Below, one piece after another: positions 1 through 8,180 of a stretch of DNA of 64,000 nucleotides. The notes beneath the pieces are model-generated. The model did no database searches. It saw only the letters and a list, made by a program, of their open reading frames with translations, and had not been told where the DNA came from. Position numbers and translations under genes: made by a program. Position 1 is the first letter of the stretch. The number at the start of each line of letters is the position of its first letter. This DNA comes from Arthrobacter sp. OY3WO11 (lineage in GTDB: Bacteria; Actinomycetota; Actinomycetes; Actinomycetales; Micrococcaceae): positions 644,147 through 708,146 of the forward strand of contig NZ_LWLP01000001.1 in NCBI RefSeq assembly GCF_001641125.1. The letters run 5' to 3'.

Positions 1-10
1 TGAATCCCAT
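1..10 (-). CDS. start of a leftward gene cut by the window edge
   Basis: Only the first three codons (Met-Gly-Phe) of a minus-strand gene are inside the window. The start is supported by a purine-rich GAGG eight bases upstream and by a strong candidate promoter about 67 bases further upstream (see 77-96). Many small GlsB/YeaQ-type stress membrane proteins begin Met-Gly-Phe, which would fit the promoter class, but three codons cannot identify a family, so the product is left unnamed. Confidence 0.45.
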
Positions 11-76
11 TTTTTGTTCCTCTTCCTAAGTAAAGGAGGCCTCCGGATCCCGGAGACACTTCATCCTTCTGCCTCA

Positions 77-96
77 ATAGTAATCATGCTTACTAT
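77..96 (-). promoter_or_regulatory. TAAG-N4-(C/A)TTA palindrome with -10 box on both strands
   Basis: The core (81-92) reads TAAGCATGATTA on the minus strand and is followed directly by a TACTAT -10 hexamer (82-77). The plus strand also carries TACTAT (91-96), so the site is symmetrical including its -10 boxes. Leftward transcription would reach the start codon at position 10 after a leader of about 60 bases. It belongs to the same motif class as the sites before dps and the sigma factor gene. Confidence 0.5.
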
Positions 97-142
97 CTAT
101 TTGCCAACCCCGGTTGGAAGAAAAAGCCCATTTCAGGGCTGT

Positions 143-976
143 TTAATGCCCCGTGACGTCTGAATCGTTGCCGGCACCGGGGCCCTCATCGAGGATAGCC
201 AATTCCGCTAGATCCTGCGGATCGAGGGCGAAATCGAAGATATCCAGGTTTTCCCTCATCCGCTCCGGACTGGCGGTTTTTGGAATCGTTACAATTCCGT
301 GCTGAACGTGCCACCGCAGGACCAGTTGGCCGGAAGTTTTCCCGTACTTTTCGCCGAGCTGGGAGAGGATGGGAGCGCCGAGCAGGCCCGCGCCGGAGCC
401 ACCCAGCGGGCTGTAGGACTCCGTGACGATGCCGTGCTTTTCATGGAATTCCCGCTCGGCAGCGCGCGTTATTGCCGGGGACAGCTGGATCTGGTTGAGG
501 GCCGGAACAACATCCGTTTCGGCCATCAGCCGCTCCAGGTGGGAAAGCTTGAAGTTGGAGACCCCGATGGAGCGCACTTTTCCCTCCGCCTGCAGCCGTT
601 CGAAGGTCCTCCAGGTGGAGATGTACTCGTCCCGCGCCGGCAGGGGCCAGTGGATCAGCAGCAGGTCCACATAATCCAGTCCAAGCCGCTTTAAGGACCC
701 CTCCAGTCCTTCCACCGCCCTGTCGTTGCCCTGGAATTGGCCGTCCAGCTTGGTGGTAATAAACAGCTCATCACGGTCCACGCCGCTGGCGCGGATGCCA
801 TTGCCCACACCCTGCTCGTTGCCATACTTCACGGCCGTATCGATGTGCCGGTACCCGGCTTCCAGGGCTTGTACGACGGCGGTGGCCGCCTGGTCATCGT
901 CCAGCGGCCAGGTGCCGAGACCCACCTGCGGAATGGAGTGGCCGTCATTGAGTGTGATCAGCGGTGCACCTGTCAT
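143..976 (-). CDS. aldo/keto reductase, AKR5-like
   Basis: Cytosolic NADPH-dependent reductase of aldehydes and ketones, a single (beta/alpha)8 barrel of 277 aa, the usual length for the 2,5-diketo-gluconate reductase-like branch. The catalytic tetrad is complete: Asp46 (in HIDTA), Tyr51, Lys76 (in TTKL) and His109 (in IHWP). The C-terminal half has the IPKTASPERMREN segment that binds the cofactor phosphate in this family. It is monocistronic; the next gene in the same direction begins 2.6 kb upstream beyond the lyase. Substrate cannot be read from sequence. Confidence 0.93.
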   Translation of the reverse strand: MTGAPLITLNDGHSIPQVGLGTWPLDDDQAATAVVQALEAGYRHIDTAVKYGNEQGVGNGIRASGVDRDELFITTKLDGQFQGNDRAVEGLEGSLKRLGLDYVDLLLIHWPLPARDEYISTWRTFERLQAEGKVRSIGVSNFKLSHLERLMAETDVVPALNQIQLSPAITRAAEREFHEKHGIVTESYSPLGGSGAGLLGAPILSQLGEKYGKTSGQLVLRWHVQHGIVTIPKTASPERMRENLDIFDFALDPQDLAELAILDEGPGAGNDSDVTGH

Positions 977-1005
977 TGGAACAGTCTCTCCCCTAAACGG
1001 CTGTG

Positions 1006-3567
1006 CTAGTCCCTGAATGCCCTAAGAATATTGTCGGCGTTGTACTGGAGGGACACGCGGGCGGTATCGGATACAGCATCCGGGCCCTTCTGCTGCGACA
1101 GGAAGTTCACAAAGCGCTGGATGGCCTGCGCGGCCCTCGCGGCGTCGCCGTCTTGAACCGCCGTCGCTGCCTGCTTGGTGCTGGCTGCCAGCTGGCTGGC
1201 CACGGGTCCGGACACGTCCCCGGAATCCACCAGGTCTTCAAGGGCGTGCTGCAGGGCTTTCACGCTCCCGGGCAGCCATGCGGCGCGCAGGGGTACGCCG
1301 GCGAAATCCATGTCCGAGGCAAGGTAGAAGTCCGTGTAGGACGGCTGGTTGTAGGTGGTGTTCTGCCGTGCAACCTCGGCGCGGTACTGGGGATCGTGCA
1401 TGAGGGTGTAGAGCTTGTGGTTGGTCACCTCGGTGCTGAGGTACATGCGCAGCGCCGAACTGTCAGCCGTCCGGACCAGCATCTCTTCACGCCAGTCGCC
1501 CACCACGTCTGCCACCAGGCTGGGCGTACCCTTGGTGCCGTTGTTGGTGCGGGTGCCTTCAGCGGTCAGCAGCCGGCCCCGCTTCCAGTCGTCAATGGTG
1601 GGGGTCTGCTCGCCTGAGCCGTTGATGATCTGCGTGGTCATGTCCGCGGCCCACTTGATGCTCATGTTCGTGCCGGGGACGTTTTTAGGATCGGTAGTGA
1701 GCTTATCGCCGTCGGCTGACTGCATGCCGATGGCCCAGTTCTCGATGCCGGGAACGGTAGGGTCCACGTCGCCGATCATGCCGCGTCCGGTGTCCTTTCC
1801 GGAGTAGGCGCCGAAGAGCACCTCGCCGGTGGCGGCGTCGCGCATGGCGTACCCGTAGGGAGCGTAGGTGCCGCCCTCGTGGACAGTAAAGATCTCCTTG
1901 CCCGGCCGGGCGGGGTCGATGTCCGTCACGTGCATGGCGTCGCCGTGGCCCAGGCGTGCTTCCTCGCCCGGTGTGGCGCTGCCTTCGGGCATCGTGTCGA
2001 AAGAGCTGTACAGCAGGGAGCCGTCGTCGTCGATGGTGGCGGAGCCGTACACGACTTCCTGCTTGCCGTCGCCGTCCACGTCGGACGCACTGAGCGAGTG
2101 GAAGCCCTGGGTTGTGAGTTTGCCGAACTCCGGATCGGTGCCGTCCCGGCCATGCGGCGAGTCGTTGAACGGGTTGGTCATCGGGGTCCAGCCGGAGTCG
2201 ATGTTCCACACGGGGGAGAGGCTGGTCCCGTCCCAGGTGTAGGCGGCCATCGTGCTTCGGGTGTAGTAGCCGCGGGCGAACACGGCCGCCGGCTTTTGGC
2301 CGTCAAGGTAGGCGACGCCGGCAAGGAACCGGTCCACCCTGTTGCCCGGCTCGATGCGGGCCATAGCGTAATCGCCCCACATGAGTCCGTCGTCGTGCCT
2401 TCCCGGCTCATAGGCGACGGTCTTCAGTTCCTTGCCCGTGGCACCTTCGAACACCGTCAGGTATTCGGGGCCGGACACAATGAAGCCCTCGAAGGCCCGC
2501 AGGTTGTTCCGCGCGCTGCGAGAGGGGGCATAAACGTCCATGAAGTAGTCGGCCAGTGCTTCGGCGTCGGGCTGGGACAGGGGGTATTGGTACTTCGGCG
2601 CGGTGCCGAACGCTTCCTCCAGGGTGGCGGGCCAGTTGCCGGCCTTCACTTCCGGATGTTCTGTCCAGCCCTGGAACGTTTCCATCATGTGCCGGTAGTA
2701 GTCCGCCGCGCTCATGCGGTAGTCGTCCGAGTTGGAGTAGCCGGCTTCGATGTCCTGCTCCAGCAGCGAAATGAACCCCTCGGCAGCGACGCTGCCGTCG
2801 GCCTTGAAGCTAGTGCTCTTGGTTCCCGGGGCTGTCTTCATCATCATCTCGGCGCGGCCGTCGCCGTCGAAATCGTTGACCAGGAGTTGGGTGTAGTGGG
2901 CGCCCGAGCGGATGTTGACGCCCAGATCGATGCGGTGCAGCAGCGTGCCGTCCGCCTTGTAGGTGTCCACGTAGGTGTTGCCGGTGTAGCCCACCTGGGA
3001 GACGTCTTTGGAGTTGTTCGGGTCCCACTTGACGATGAACTCGTACTGCCCGTCGCCGTCGACGTCCCCCACGGACGCGTCATTAGCGTTGTAGGTGTAA
3101 GCCAGCCCGGCGGGGGTGACGCCGTCTGCCGGCTTCTTCAGCGGGATGTCCTTGAAGTTGCCGCCCCATGGCGTGGCGGTTGCGCTACTGTCCACCTCCA
3201 CGCCTCCGACGACGGCCCGCACCTGGTACCCGGAGGCGGTGGTCCCGCCGGCGTCCTGGAAGTTGGTGCTGTCCGTGACCGTGCCCAGTTTCTCGCCGTC
3301 CCGGTAGACGTTGAAGTCCGTCCCGGTGAGGCCTGTGGCGGAGGAACCGGAGGCTTCGTGGCCCAGGAGCCGCCAGCTCAGGAAGACACCTTCGGACGTC
3401 TTCGCGGCCACAAGGCCGCGGTCAAGGTGGTCCAGCTGGACGTCCGGCATGCCGGGCTTGGGGGAGCGTTCGACGGCGGACGCGGGAGCGGCGAGGCAGC
3501 CTACGGTAAGGGCAATTCCGACGGCGGCGACGGACAGGAGGCGTGCGGGAGTACGGTCCGGATTCAT
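1006..3567 (-). CDS. secreted rhamnogalacturonan lyase, PL11 family, with C-terminal FIMAH-like domain
   Basis: An 853-aa exported polysaccharide lyase that should cleave the rhamnogalacturonan I backbone of pectin by beta-elimination. A Sec signal peptide covers about residues 1-31 (hydrophobic core, then APASA). The body matches the PL11 YesW/YesX fold: an N-terminal FN3-like part, then an eight-bladed propeller with several calcium-binding DxDGDG loops (for example DVDGDGQYEF and DFDGDGRAEM). The last roughly 85 residues form a helical FIMAH-type domain often appended to secreted carbohydrate-active enzymes of Gram-positive bacteria. A LacI-type operator lies 26 bases before the start. No rhamnose or unsaturated-galacturonyl utilisation genes are adjacent, so oligosaccharide uptake must be encoded elsewhere. 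Confidence 0.9.
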   Translation of the reverse strand: MNPDRTPARLLSVAAVGIALTVGCLAAPASAVERSPKPGMPDVQLDHLDRGLVAAKTSEGVFLSWRLLGHEASGSSATGLTGTDFNVYRDGEKLGTVTDSTNFQDAGGTTASGYQVRAVVGGVEVDSSATATPWGGNFKDIPLKKPADGVTPAGLAYTYNANDASVGDVDGDGQYEFIVKWDPNNSKDVSQVGYTGNTYVDTYKADGTLLHRIDLGVNIRSGAHYTQLLVNDFDGDGRAEMMMKTAPGTKSTSFKADGSVAAEGFISLLEQDIEAGYSNSDDYRMSAADYYRHMMETFQGWTEHPEVKAGNWPATLEEAFGTAPKYQYPLSQPDAEALADYFMDVYAPSRSARNNLRAFEGFIVSGPEYLTVFEGATGKELKTVAYEPGRHDDGLMWGDYAMARIEPGNRVDRFLAGVAYLDGQKPAAVFARGYYTRSTMAAYTWDGTSLSPVWNIDSGWTPMTNPFNDSPHGRDGTDPEFGKLTTQGFHSLSASDVDGDGKQEVVYGSATIDDDGSLLYSSFDTMPEGSATPGEEARLGHGDAMHVTDIDPARPGKEIFTVHEGGTYAPYGYAMRDAATGEVLFGAYSGKDTGRGMIGDVDPTVPGIENWAIGMQSADGDKLTTDPKNVPGTNMSIKWAADMTTQIINGSGEQTPTIDDWKRGRLLTAEGTRTNNGTKGTPSLVADVVGDWREEMLVRTADSSALRMYLSTEVTNHKLYTLMHDPQYRAEVARQNTTYNQPSYTDFYLASDMDFAGVPLRAAWLPGSVKALQHALEDLVDSGDVSGPVASQLAASTKQAATAVQDGDAARAAQAIQRFVNFLSQQKGPDAVSDTARVSLQYNADNILRAFRD

Positions 3568-3592
3568 CAGTGAATCCTTTCAATTCGAGAAC

Positions 3593-3608
3593 GGGAAAAC
3601 GCTTCCCC
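3593..3608 (-). promoter_or_regulatory. LacI-family-type operator before the rhamnogalacturonan lyase
   Basis: The sequence GGGAAAACGCTTCCCC has the central CG dinucleotide and near-symmetrical arms typical of LacI-family operators. It sits 26 bases upstream of the lyase start codon, where a bound repressor would block transcription. No LacI-type gene is present nearby, so the regulator would act in trans. Confidence 0.5.
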
Positions 3609-3701
3609 GATAACCTAGCGGGGGAGTGCCGCAGAAAACAAGCCTTGCCGCCGAGGAGTGAGGAAGATATTTAGAACGTTGTAGAAGTAGCGCGCCGCGC
3701 T

Positions 3702-3760
3702 GGGGACGCCGGAAAGGTGCGGGGACGCTGCACGCTTCCGGCGTCCCCGCACCCTTCCGG
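3702..3760 (-). terminator. nested, mutually exclusive hairpins between two leftward genes
   Basis: Two perfect 13-bp stems share sequence: 3702-3714 pairs with 3736-3748, and 3717-3729 pairs with 3741-3753; the second stem extends through CCGGAA/TTCCGG (3709-3714 with 3755-3760). They cannot form together. The position just downstream of the leftward epimerase-like gene suggests a terminator, though there is no clear U-tract. Confidence 0.5.
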
Positions 3761-3806
3761 CGAATTCGACAGCGGCGCCCTGTCAGTTCCGGTGCGGTGG
3801 CTGGAT

Positions 3807-4835
3807 CTAGGCCCCGCTCCGCACCCAGGCGATAAGCCGGTCGCTGAGGGCCATGTAGTCCTGGTCCACGGTCTGCAGTTCGGGGTTCGCATCAAACCAC
3901 TGAACGATTTGCCGGGCGCCATCAGCGAACGGGATGGTGGCGCGGTAGCCGGGTACCAGGGACTTGATCTTGGTGTTGTCGAAAACCACGGAGTGTGAGC
4001 GGTCTCCCAGGAGGTTGGCCCCCAGTTCGGCGCTGTGTGCGGCAATGGTTTCAGAGGCCACGTGGACCAGTTCCGGCTCCGGAACGCCCGCGGCCCGCGC
4101 GAACAGCTGGTAGATCTGGTTCCACGGCAGGTACTCGTCCGAAGTGATGGTGTAGCTTTCGCCCACGGCTTGCGGCCGGCCCAGCAGGCCCACGAAGGCC
4201 TTGGCGAAGTCCTGGCTGTGGGTCAGGGTCCACAGCGACGTCCCGTCGCCGTGCACCATGACCGGCAGTCCCGAGCGCATCCGGTGGATGTCGGTCCAGC
4301 CGCCCACCATGGCGATCTTGGTGCGGTCATAGGTGTGCGAAGGGCGGACCACGGTCAGCGGGAAGTCCTGCTCGCGGTATCCCTTGTAGAACAGTTCCTC
4401 GCAGGCAATCTTGTCCCGGGAGTACTGCCAGAACGGATTCTTCAGCGGCGTGGACTCGAGGATCGGCAGCCTGGTGGGCGGCTTCTGGTAGGCGGACGCG
4501 GAGCTGATGAACACGTACTGCCCGGTGCGGCCGGCGAACAGGTCAATGCCGGCCTGCGCCTGGTCTGCCGTGAAGGTAATAAAGTCCGCGACGGCGTCGA
4601 ACTCGCGCCCGGCGAGCGCCGCACGGACCGAGGATGCGTCCCGCACGTCGGCCGTGAGGATTTCCGCCCCATCCGGGACCGGCCTTGTGGACCGGCCCCG
4701 GTTGAGGATGGTGAGCTGATGCCCCAGTGCGACGGCGCGTTCTGCCGCCGCCGCGCTGATGACTCCGGTGCCGCCGATGAAAAGGATGCTTCTCGGCGCC
4801 ACCGTGTCAGCGTCAGGGGTGAGTGGGTTCACCAC
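3807..4835 (-). CDS. NAD-dependent epimerase/dehydratase family protein (extended SDR)
   Basis: Extended short-chain dehydrogenase of 342 aa. A Rossmann glycine motif GGTGVIS lies at residues 21-27 and the catalytic YSRDK (Tyr138, Lys142) with upstream SSASAY serine is intact. Residues beyond 170 form the substrate lobe and give no specific sugar-nucleotide signature; the protein resembles actinobacterial NAD-binding proteins often called NAD-dependent epimerases or atypical reductases. The start overlaps the end of the upstream aldo/keto reductase by 7 bases, so the two are probably cotranscribed and translationally coupled. Substrate unknown. Confidence 0.85.
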   Translation of the reverse strand: MVNPLTPDADTVAPRSILFIGGTGVISAAAAERAVALGHQLTILNRGRSTRPVPDGAEILTADVRDASSVRAALAGREFDAVADFITFTADQAQAGIDLFAGRTGQYVFISSASAYQKPPTRLPILESTPLKNPFWQYSRDKIACEELFYKGYREQDFPLTVVRPSHTYDRTKIAMVGGWTDIHRMRSGLPVMVHGDGTSLWTLTHSQDFAKAFVGLLGRPQAVGESYTITSDEYLPWNQIYQLFARAAGVPEPELVHVASETIAAHSAELGANLLGDRSHSVVFDNTKIKSLVPGYRATIPFADGARQIVQWFDANPELQTVDQDYMALSDRLIAWVRSGA

Positions 4836-5800
4836 GCGTAGTCTTCCGGCGCAGTGCGGTGCCCCGGGAAAATGTCGTCCAGCCGCTTGAGGGCGTCTGC
4901 GTCCAGGGTGACATCGAGGGCGCGCACGGCAGCGTCGAGCTGTTCCTGGGTCCGCGGTCCCACAATGGGTGCCGTGACGGCGGGCTGGTGCAGGAGCCAG
5001 GCAAGGGCAACGTCGCCGGGTTCGTGGCCGAGCTCATCCGCGAAGTCCTCATACTGGCGGATCTGGTCCTCGTGCTTCTTGAGGGTCTCCGCCGCACGGC
5101 CTTCGGTGCGCCGGACGCCGTCGCGCTCCTTCTTCAGGACCCCGCCCAGGAGCCCGCCCTGCAAAGGGGACCAGGGGATAAGGCCCAGCCCGTACTGCTG
5201 CGCGGCCGGAATGACCTCCAGCTCCACCTGGCGCATGAAGAGGTTGTAGATGGACTGCTCGCTGACCAGGCCGGTGTAGTTGCGGCGGCGGGCCGCTTCC
5301 TGCGCCTGGGCAATGTGCCAGCCGGCGAAGTTGCTGCTGCCGGAGTACAGGATCTTGCCCTGCTGGACGGCCACCTCAATGGCCTGCCAGATTTCGTCCC
5401 ACGGGGTGTCGCGGTCGATATGGTGGAACTGGTAGACGTCGATGTAGTCGGTCTGCAGGCGTTTCAGGCTGGCGTCCAGGGCCCGGCGGATGTTCAGGGC
5501 GGAGAGCTTGGACTCGTTGGGCCGGTCCGTCATGGTGCCGTACAGCTTGGTGGCCAGCACCGTGTGTTCCCGGCGCTCGCCGCCCTTCGCGAACCAGCGG
5601 CCAATGATTTCTTCCGTCCAGCCGCGGTGGCCGGCGCCGCCGTAGACGTTGGCGGTGTCGAAGAAGTTGATGCCCTGCTCGTGTGCCGAATCCATGATGG
5701 AGTGGGCATCCGCTTCCTCCGTCTGCGGACCGAAGTTCATGGTGCCGAGGCAGAGGCGGGAGACTGTCAGGCCGGAGCGGCCCAGGTGGGTGTACTGCAT
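4829..5800 (-). CDS. aldo/keto reductase, YajO/PdxI-like branch
   Basis: A 323-aa NADPH-dependent aldo/keto reductase of the long branch related to voltage-gated potassium channel beta subunits and YajO/Tas proteins. Catalytic residues Asp48 (FFDTA), Tyr53, Lys85 and His126 (QFHH) are present. It is followed by the overlapping epimerase-like gene and preceded by another aldo/keto reductase 36 bases upstream in the same direction, so three oxidoreductases probably form one leftward transcription unit starting at 6658. Substrate is not predictable. Confidence 0.9.
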   Translation of the reverse strand: MQYTHLGRSGLTVSRLCLGTMNFGPQTEEADAHSIMDSAHEQGINFFDTANVYGGAGHRGWTEEIIGRWFAKGGERREHTVLATKLYGTMTDRPNESKLSALNIRRALDASLKRLQTDYIDVYQFHHIDRDTPWDEIWQAIEVAVQQGKILYSGSSNFAGWHIAQAQEAARRRNYTGLVSEQSIYNLFMRQVELEVIPAAQQYGLGLIPWSPLQGGLLGGVLKKERDGVRRTEGRAAETLKKHEDQIRQYEDFADELGHEPGDVALAWLLHQPAVTAPIVGPRTQEQLDAAVRALDVTLDADALKRLDDIFPGHRTAPEDYAW

Positions 5801-5836
5801 GGGGTGTCCTTTCGGGGACGGGTCCAGGGGGCTGGC

Positions 5837-6658
5837 CTACAGCTGGGTGAAGGCGGCGACGGCGGGATCTGACCCGATCCGGGCGCCGGACTCCAGGGCG
5901 GTGATGGCGGAAAGTTCGTCATCCGTGAGCTTCAGGGAGGATGCGGCGAAGTTCTCCCGCATGCGTCCCGGATCCACCGACTTGGGGATCACGATGTTTC
6001 CTGAGGCCAGGTGCCAGGCGAGCACCACCTGGGCCGTGGTGGCGTTGTGGGCGTCGGCGATGGCGGTGACGGCGTTTCCGTTCAGGTCGCCGCCCTGGCC
6101 GAGCGGGCTGTAGGCCTCGACTCCGATGCCCAGGTCCCGGCACTTGGCCGCGAGGGCAGCCTGCTGGTAGCTGGGGTGGAGCTCGATCTGGTTGACGGCG
6201 GGGACGATCTCCGCAGACTCCAGCAGGTTGTCCAGGTGCTCGGCCAGGAAGTTGGAGACGCCGATGGCGCGGATCTGCTTGTTCTCGTACAGCCGCTCCA
6301 GCTCTTTCCAGGCCTGGACATAGAGCCCCTGGGAGGGGACCGGCCAGTGGATCAGGTAGAGGTCCACAAACTCCAGTCCCAGTGCTTTGCGGCTGTTCTG
6401 GAATGCTTCCTGCGCCCGGCCCTGTTCTCCGTTCCGGAGCTTGGTGGTGACGAAGATGTCCTCCCGCGGAATGCCTGTGGCCGCGATGGCCGCGCCCACT
6501 CCGGCCTCGTTGCGGTACCCGGCAGCGGTGTCGATGTGGCGGTAGCCGGCCTCGAAGGCGTCCTCCACAATCCGCTGGGTGTCTTCGGGCGGGACCTGGA
6601 AAACGCCGAGGCCAAGCTGGGGGATAGTGACGCCGTTGTTCAGTGTCAGCTCTGACAT
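5837..6658 (-). CDS. aldo/keto reductase, AKR5-like
   Basis: A 273-aa NADPH-dependent reductase with catalytic Asp43, Tyr48, Lys73 and His104 and the IPKSVDPGRMREN cofactor-phosphate segment. The open frame extends to 6751, but the start chosen is the ATG at 6658, which has GGAG a few bases upstream and gives the family N-terminus (MSELTLNNGVTIPQLGLG). It is the first gene of the leftward run and diverges from the XRE-type regulator across a 198-base region holding a symmetrical operator, so that regulator probably controls it. It differs clearly from the AKR at 143-976, so this is not a recent duplication. Confidence 0.92.
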   Translation of the reverse strand: MSELTLNNGVTIPQLGLGVFQVPPEDTQRIVEDAFEAGYRHIDTAAGYRNEAGVGAAIAATGIPREDIFVTTKLRNGEQGRAQEAFQNSRKALGLEFVDLYLIHWPVPSQGLYVQAWKELERLYENKQIRAIGVSNFLAEHLDNLLESAEIVPAVNQIELHPSYQQAALAAKCRDLGIGVEAYSPLGQGGDLNGNAVTAIADAHNATTAQVVLAWHLASGNIVIPKSVDPGRMRENFAASSLKLTDDELSAITALESGARIGSDPAVAAFTQL

Positions 6659-6794
6659 GGGGGCTCCTTGATGCGCTGGTGCGGTAGTGGGGTGCCGTGG
6701 GCTCGACAGGAAGAAAGCGGTTTCCGCTGGCTCCCTCCTGAGCCTATGCACTTTTCGCCGGTAAGTCAGCAGGACTGCCTGATTCTGTTTTTCC

Positions 6795-6811
6795 TAGGAC
6801 TGCCAGTCCTA
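6795..6811. promoter_or_regulatory. operator between divergent AKR and XRE-type regulator genes
   Basis: TAGGACT-GCC-AGTCCTA is a perfect 7-bp inverted repeat with a 3-base centre. A half-similar copy (CAGGACTGCCTGA) lies about 25 bases to the left. The location between two divergent genes suggests binding by the regulator encoded at 6857. Confidence 0.6.
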
Positions 6812-6856
6812 CCTTCGTTGTAGAACAGGACCACCGTGCCGGGCACAATGGTCTGC

Positions 6857-7756
6857 ATGGGTCAAAGCGCCGAGTTCGGAAAATTCCTCAAAGCCATGCG
6901 GTCCCGCCTGAGTCCTGAGGACGCCGGTGCGGGGCCCGCGTCGGGCACGCGCAGGGTTCCCGGCTTGCGACGGGAGGAAGTCGCCCGTCTGGCGGGAGTC
7001 AGCACTGACTACTACGTCCGCCTCGAGCAGGGCCGTAACATCCACCCTTCACGCACTGTCCTGGATGCAGTGTCGCGCGCCCTCAGGCTGGACAGCGGCG
7101 AGCACGCGCACATGCTGGACCTGCTGGAGAACTGCGCCGGGTCCGCCCGGTCCAGCGTCCCGGCCGCCCAGGGTGTCCGCCCGGCACTCCGCCAGCTCCT
7201 TGAGGCGGTGGGCGATGTGCCGGCCATGGTGCTGGGGCGGCGCAGCGATGTCCTTGCCGGAAACCGGATGGCCTTCCTGCTGTTCACGGACTTTCCCGCG
7301 CTGCCGGCCGCCGAACGGAACCTGACCCGATGGATCGTCCTTGATCCCGGTGCCCGGGAGCTCTTCCGTGACTGGAAAACTGTTGCGGCAGAAGCGGCAG
7401 GCGCCTTGCGGGTGGACGTCGGGCGGCATCCCAACGACGCCCAGGCCAATCAGCTGGTGGGCGAACTTGCGGTCCATAGCGAGCACTTCCGGCAATGGTG
7501 GGCAGGGCACCGGGTGGCCACACGGTCGTCGGGCAGCGTGCGGCTGCATCATCCCGCCGTCGGGGACCTGGAACTGAACTTTGAAAACCTGGTCCTCCCG
7601 GACGATCCCGACCAGACGCTGCGGGTGTATTCCGCCAAGGCGGGCTCGCCGTCGGCCGATGCCCTTGCGCTGCTGGGGAGCCTGGGGGCCGCTGGACCCG
7701 CCCCGGAGCCGCGGAGCCGCGACGCCGCTCCGGCCGTTGCGGAGAACAGGGAGTAA
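6857..7756 (+). CDS. XRE-family regulator with MmyB-like ligand-binding domain
   Basis: A 299-aa DNA-binding protein. Residues about 5-75 form a Cro/C1-type helix-turn-helix (RREEVARLAGVSTDYYVRLEQGR is the recognition region), and the remainder is the MmyB-like PAS-type ligand domain (WxxxxxDPxARxLFxDW pattern visible as WIVLDPGARELFRDW). Proteins of this class usually sit next to a short-chain dehydrogenase or aldo/keto reductase that they control, as here. Alternative in-frame starts exist at 6836 and 6848; 6857 gives the usual N-terminus. Ligand unknown. Confidence 0.88.
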   Translation: MGQSAEFGKFLKAMRSRLSPEDAGAGPASGTRRVPGLRREEVARLAGVSTDYYVRLEQGRNIHPSRTVLDAVSRALRLDSGEHAHMLDLLENCAGSARSSVPAAQGVRPALRQLLEAVGDVPAMVLGRRSDVLAGNRMAFLLFTDFPALPAAERNLTRWIVLDPGARELFRDWKTVAAEAAGALRVDVGRHPNDAQANQLVGELAVHSEHFRQWWAGHRVATRSSGSVRLHHPAVGDLELNFENLVLPDDPDQTLRVYSAKAGSPSADALALLGSLGAAGPAPEPRSRDAAPAVAENRE

Positions 7757-7884
7757 GACTGCCGGGAACATTGTGCTTTTGGCCAGTTGAAGCGGCTGAT
7801 TCTGGCCACGAGCCCATTGGGGAAGAACTGCGCGCTTCCTAGGCTGGAGTAACACGCTTTCTCCACCCAAGGATGGTCTCAACG

Positions 7885-8100
7885 ATGAAACGCATCGCTC
7901 TGCTCAAGGAACGCAAGGGTGCCACGGCCGGCGCTCCTTCCACCACCACGGGCTCGCACTGCCCGGTATCCGGCCTCTGGAGCCCGGACCGTGACCCGCA
8001 CACCGTGCTGTCCTTCTTCGAAGGCCACGTGTTCCCCGCGTTCGACGGCGTTCCAACAGTCTGGCGGCGGCGTTCAGCAGCTACCGTCTCGGCAAACTAG
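7885..8100 (+). CDS. small conserved-looking protein with CPVSGLW motif
   Basis: A 71-aa protein beginning MKRIALLKERKG. The start at 7885 has AAGGA upstream, whereas the ATG at 7873 has none. It contains GSHCPVSGLWSP and later FFEGHVFPAFDGVPTVWRR, a pattern of CP-x-SG-x-W followed by EG-x-x-FP and a tryptophan-basic end that I associate with short actinobacterial proteins of unknown function. No transmembrane segment. A long inverted repeat follows immediately and may terminate it. I cannot assign a function, and the call as a real gene rests on ribosome binding site and composition. Confidence 0.6.
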   Translation: MKRIALLKERKGATAGAPSTTTGSHCPVSGLWSPDRDPHTVLSFFEGHVFPAFDGVPTVWRRRSAATVSAN

Positions 8101-8102
8101 TT

Positions 8103-8173
8103 AAACCCAGGCTGGCCCGCACCCAACGTCCCCGAAACGGGTTTTCGACGTTAAGTGCGGGCCAGTCTGGTTT
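8103..8173. repeat. long imperfect inverted repeat between convergent genes
   Basis: Outer arms CTGGCCCGCAC (8112-8122) and GTGCGGGCCAG (8155-8165) are perfect complements, extended by AACGTC (8125-8130) with GACGTT (8147-8152) and by AAACCCAG/CTGGTTT at the ends; a small CCCG/CGGG hairpin occupies the centre. It lies between the small gene ending at 8100 and the convergent dodecin gene, so it can serve as a bidirectional terminator, but it is long enough to be a dispersed intergenic palindrome. Confidence 0.7.
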
Positions 8174-8180
8174 GCAGCCG

